Positions 61,225-64,000 of a DNA stretch of 64,000 nt are shown here, piece by piece; position 1 is the first letter of the stretch; every line of letters begins with the position of its first letter. The stretch comes from Eulemur rufifrons (lineage: Eukaryota; Chordata; Mammalia; Primates; Lemuridae), in assembly GCF_041146395.1 (NCBI RefSeq), contig NC_090989.1, forward strand, positions 280,332,343 through 280,396,342, in the 5' to 3' direction. Made by a program: the position numbers and the translations under genes. Below the pieces are notes generated by a model. That model was not told the origin of the DNA, ran no database searches, and saw only the letters and a list, made by a program, of their open reading frames with translations.

Positions 61225-61347
61225 CTGTCATCCCACAGTTCTGCAAGGGGTCCCACTGGGGAACACTGGGAGGGGCGCCTGGGAGCTGTCTGTATTATCT
61301 CTTACAACCGCAAGGGGGTCTACAATTATCTCAATAAAAATTTCACT
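61225..61347 (+). mobile_element. L1 3' end (L1M-type)
   Basis: TGCAAGGGGTCCCACTGGGG, AACACTGGGAGGGGCGCC, TGTATTATCTCTTACAACCG and CTACAATTATCTCAATAAAA match an L1M 3' end, truncated. Confidence 0.75.
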
Positions 61348-61349
61348 CA

Positions 61350-61750
61350 AAATAATGTCACCTTCCTCTGCCTAGACAGCGTTAAGTGAGTCACTGCAGT
61401 TAGTCCTGCCCCCCACCTGCCCCAACAGTCCAGACCAGGCCAGGGACCAGCAGGCATTTGCTGGGCAGCTGGGGCTCTCCAGGGCTGTGGATTGTCCTTC
61501 GTGTGTCACTCTGGGTGTCTCCAGTCTTTGTTCCAGAATGTTCCTGTCCTCTCCCACCTTCCTGTGTATAGGAATTCAATGCCACCTTATGGGGCTCTAG
61601 AGGAAGCTCTGGAGAGAATGAAGAAGGCCTTTGCCAACAGTTCCTGTCTGTCTCAGGCTGGGACGTCCAGCCACCCCCGGAGGCTCAGTCAGTTATGAGA
61701 GCCACGGCCCCCACCTGCCCCCTCAGTCCCCCACCTCTGGGAGGGTTGGG
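61350..61750. other. Non-coding stretch, no recognised element
   Basis: No recognised repeat or supported exon. Confidence 0.4.
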
Positions 61751-61752
61751 AG

Positions 61753-61938
61753 TAGTAGGAAGAATGTTGGGTGTCAAGCAACCCAGGTAGAAGCTACCGG
61801 GTTCTCTAGCCAAGCTTCTAACTCATTATGTGACTCTAGATGGTATCTGTCCCCTCTTTGGTTCTTAGGCGCTTCGTATGAAGCATGAAAGAATTGGACT
61901 AGATTATCCTTAGGAGTCTTCCAGGCTGGTGGCTAGGT
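61753..61938 (+). mobile_element. MIR3-like SINE
   Basis: GGTGTCAAGCAACCCAGGTA, CTCATTATGTGACTCTAGAT, TGAAAGAATTGGACTAGATT and ATCCTTAGGAGTCTTCCAGG match the sense MIR3-type order ('ggttggactagatgatctctaaggtcccttccag'). Confidence 0.75.
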
Positions 61939-62019
61939 GGGCCCGGCTCCTGAGCTGCTGGCCAAAGAGGACCTTGCTTCTCACTCTGTGTGGCTGGACG
62001 AGAACTGTGGGTCTCCAGG

Positions 62020-62100
62020 CCCGCTTCTGGTCCTTTCCTACATGTGACCTTGGGCCCTCTCTGCCTTTCAGTATCAATACAGTGAAAGGGTTACACAAAC
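62020..62100 (+). mobile_element. MIR fragment
   Basis: CCTACATGTGACCTTGGGCC, CTTTCAGTATCAATACAGTG match the sense MIR middle. Low identity. Confidence 0.4.
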
Positions 62101-62114
62101 TCAGGTCAGTAAGT

Positions 62115-62625
62115 CAAGCAACAAACATTTATTGAGCACTCACCAAATGCCACATGCCAGAGTAGACACTGGGGAAAAAAGGTGAGGAGAGAAAAAAATG
62201 CCCTCCCTGTCTTCATGGAACTTACAGTCTGGAAGGAAAGAATCCCACAAATAAATTAAAAATCCCAGCTGAGATTACGCAAAGAGAGAAGTGCTCTGCT
62301 GGGATGGCGTGTTTCCACGGCCACAGTGAGGGCTTCCCAGAGAAAGATAATTGAGCTGGGTTGACTCGAAGCAAAAGGGGTGACCACAGGTGGAGGCTGC
62401 TCCCAAACAGGGAACAGCAAGAGCTGGGGGTCTGTGCAGAGAAAGGGCGGGACAGGTGAGAGACATCGTGCCCAGAAAGAGGCAGCAGCTTCCAGGAAGG
62501 GCACAGGAGCAGGTGGGAGGAGGCTGGAGCCTCATCTCCACCCTACACAAAAGGGTCCTTTGAGATGCGCTGAGCAGGGGTGTGACCCGATCAGATTTGT
62601 GTTTTGAAAGTTTCCTCCTACTTGC
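62115..62625 (-). mobile_element. L2 LINE, antisense, long fragment
   Basis: ACAAACATTTATTGAGCACT, AAATGCCACATGCCAGAG, CTTCATGGAACTTACAGTCT, GGGAACAGCAAGAGC, GAGCAGGGGTGTGACCCGAT and CAGATTTGTGTTTTGAAAG are inverted L2 in order over about 500 bp. Confidence 0.95.
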
Positions 62626-62629
62626 CAGG

Positions 62630-62870
62630 AGGAGAGGGGATCTTACAAGCCCTTGTCATTGCCTTAAATGATTTCTATTGTGCATCACTTAAATATGTGC
62701 AAGCAAAAATGAGACCCCACACTCCCGGTAGCTCTTCTACAACCATAAAACCAAGACAAATTGATCGATCAAACACAAAATCAACTCAGATCAGATTGAT
62801 TTTATGTGACACGTTATGTCGTTTGTTTGAAGCGCCGCCACCACTCCGCAGTGCAAGCAAGGCCTGAGCA
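62630..62870. promoter_or_regulatory. AT-rich block with TTGATCGATCAA palindrome, candidate
   Basis: AT-rich, non-repeat-looking block with a perfect 12-bp palindrome TTGATCGATCAA (62761-62772), then ATCAACTCAGATCAGATTG and TTTTATGTGACACGTTATG. CpGs remain in an AT-rich setting. It could be a conserved element or an old repeat. Confidence 0.3.
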
Positions 62871-62915
62871 CGGTGGTGCTGTGAGTGTGCAGGGTGGGGC
62901 GGGTTGGTCTTTTAA

Positions 62916-62918
<3 letters not shown>

Positions 62919-62948
<30 letters not shown>

Positions 62949-62988
62949 CATACACACACACACACACACGCACACACGACAGATGCTT
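62919..62988. repeat. (CA)n microsatellite
   Basis: CA units with AAACA, ATACA and CGCA interruptions. Potential Z-DNA. Likely polymorphic. Confidence 0.95.
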
Positions 62989-62994
62989 TTTTCC

Positions 62995-63153
62995 CTGAGT
63001 ATATAAAGAATGCCTACAAGTCAAAAAGAAAGAGCACACAACTCAAGACAAGAATGACGGGGGCACCTGAATGAAAGTATTTCACAACAGAATATGCAAA
63101 TGACCAACACATGCACGAGGAAGTGCTAGTTCCTGACTCATCAGGCGTGCCAG
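62995..63153 (+). mobile_element. L1 LINE fragment, left of a nested LTR
   Basis: TATAAAGAATGCCTACAAGT, CAACTCAAGACAAGAATG, TATTTCACAACAGAATATGC and AAATGACCAACACATGCACG match the L1 3' half ('ttcacaaaagaggatatacaaatggccaat...'). It continues after the LTR at 63508. Confidence 0.8.
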
Positions 63154-63154
63154 T

Positions 63155-63507
63155 CAGTTCAGGCTGCTGTGACAAAATGCTTTGAACTGAGCAGTTTACA
63201 AATGACAGGATTCACTGCTCACGGTTCTGGAGCCTGGGAAACCCTAGATCAGAGCACCGGCAGATTGGGCATCCGGGTGCATTGCCTGCCTCAAAGATGG
63301 TTCCTTTTGCCGTGTCCTCAATGGCTGATGGGGAAGGCAGCTCTTTGGGCCCCTTCTGTAAGGGTGTGAATCCCATGTTTGAGGCTGGAGCCCTCAGGAC
63401 CTAATCACCTTGCAAAGACCCACCTTCTAATGTTACACCGTTACTGTGGGGATTAGGTGTCAAGTTATGAATTGTGGGGACAGAGACATTCAGTCCCCAG
63501 CAAGGGG
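63155..63507 (-). mobile_element. MLT1-type MaLR LTR, antisense, inside L1
   Basis: Inverted series: CAGGCTGCTGTGACAAAATG, GAGCAGTTTACAAATGACAG, CACGGTTCTGGAGCCTGG, CACCGGCAGATTGGGCATCC, GTAAGGGTGTGAATCCCATG, CAGGACCTAATCACCTTGCA, TGGGGATTAGGTGTCAAG and ACAGAGACATTCAGTCC. It splits an L1. A solitary non-coding LTR. Confidence 0.85.
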
Positions 63508-64000
63508 AAACACGAATTAACACCACAGTGAGCTTCCACTTCAGACACCAGAACAGCCACAGTGAAACAGACTGGCAATGCCACGTGCTGGCGAGGGTGA
63601 CGAGCAGCGGGGACTGCCAGGCGCGGCCGGTGGGAAGTCAGTTGGTGCAATCGCGAGGGAAAGCGTGGGGCAGGTCTGCTCACGTGGAACATGCCCTGCC
63701 CTCTGACCCAGCATTTCCAGTCCTGGGCATACAAGCGACAGAAACGTATCCATGTGTTCATCAGAAGACATGACCTGGAATCTTCTCACCAGCACTGTGC
63801 ATACTAGCCCTAAACAGAAGTGAATCCAAACGTGCGGCCGCTGTGGAACGGATAGGCGAACTGCAGACTATTCATGCAGTGAATAGAATGAACAAACTAT
63901 GCACAACGAATGTCACAAATGTAACGTGCAAAAAGTTTCATTTATATAAAGGACGAAAATAGGCAACACTAGTCCATGGTGTTAGAAATAAGCGAAGGGG
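63508..64000 (+). mobile_element. L1 LINE 3' half, continues beyond the window
   Basis: GGGGAAACACGAATTAACAC, CACAGTGAGCTTCCACTTC, AGACTGGCAATGCCACGTGC, GAGGGTGACGAGCAGCGG, TCCTGGGCATACAAGCGACA, AAGACATGACCTGGAATC, GGATAGGCGAACTGCAGAC and TTTCATTTATATAAAGGAC follow the L1 3' order. The right edge lies outside the window. Confidence 0.9.

Overview
This is 64 kb of GC-rich mammalian nuclear DNA. I find no protein-coding gene, canonical tRNA, rRNA or other RNA gene that I can support. The organism is most likely a strepsirrhine primate (lemur/loris group). It carries Alu elements, which are primate-specific. At 27204-27551, and less clearly at 59473-60103, the Alu monomer junction has the form known from lemurs and galagos (GAGCAAGAGCGAGACC followed by an AAGAAATTATATGG-type linker), not the human form. 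The species is not resolved.

The interspersed repeats are mostly old. MIR and L2 fragments are very frequent. There are a few L1 3' ends (9.8, 25.8, 61.2 and 63 kb), MaLR/MLT1 LTRs (12.9, 14.8 and 63.2 kb) and six Alu copies. Several insertions are nested: Alu in MLT1 at 13.0 kb, Alu beside L2 at 59.5 kb, and MLT1 in L1 at 63.2 kb. Dense MIR/L2 with little Alu or L1 is typical of old regulatory DNA, such as long introns or flanks of developmental transcription-factor genes. That reading is inference; no such gene is visible here.

The most structured parts are five CpG islands: CGI-1 (about 8.1-8.6 kb), CGI-2 (24.95-25.4 kb), CGI-3 (39.4-40.3 kb), CGI-4 (45.0-45.7 kb) and CGI-5 (51.6-52.6 kb). 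Each holds or abuts recognisable sequence motifs. CGI-1 follows about 165 bp of alternating purine-pyrimidine DNA and ends in an AT-rich block with an octamer. CGI-2 has a symmetric RFX-type X-box just after a 250-bp polypyrimidine tract. CGI-3 has two AATAATTGAT copies 19 bp apart and long G-runs. CGI-4 has a homeodomain-like AT block and three bZIP-type sites. CGI-5 looks most like a housekeeping-style promoter (CCAAT plus GC box) and is followed by a 150-bp polypurine tract. These may be promoters of unannotated or non-coding transcripts, or island-type enhancers.

Simple repeats are common: compound (TG)n(GA)n near 0.6 and 54.3 kb, CA-rich tracts at 44.7, 46.8 and 62.9 kb, a TG-rich minisatellite at 11.0 kb, and degenerate (GGAT)n at 20.0 and 21.9 kb. 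Long ORFs in this window fall in CpG islands or simple repeats and were rejected as genes. Repeat-family names come from remembered consensus features, not from a search, so edges are approximate. Confidence is lower for small fragments.
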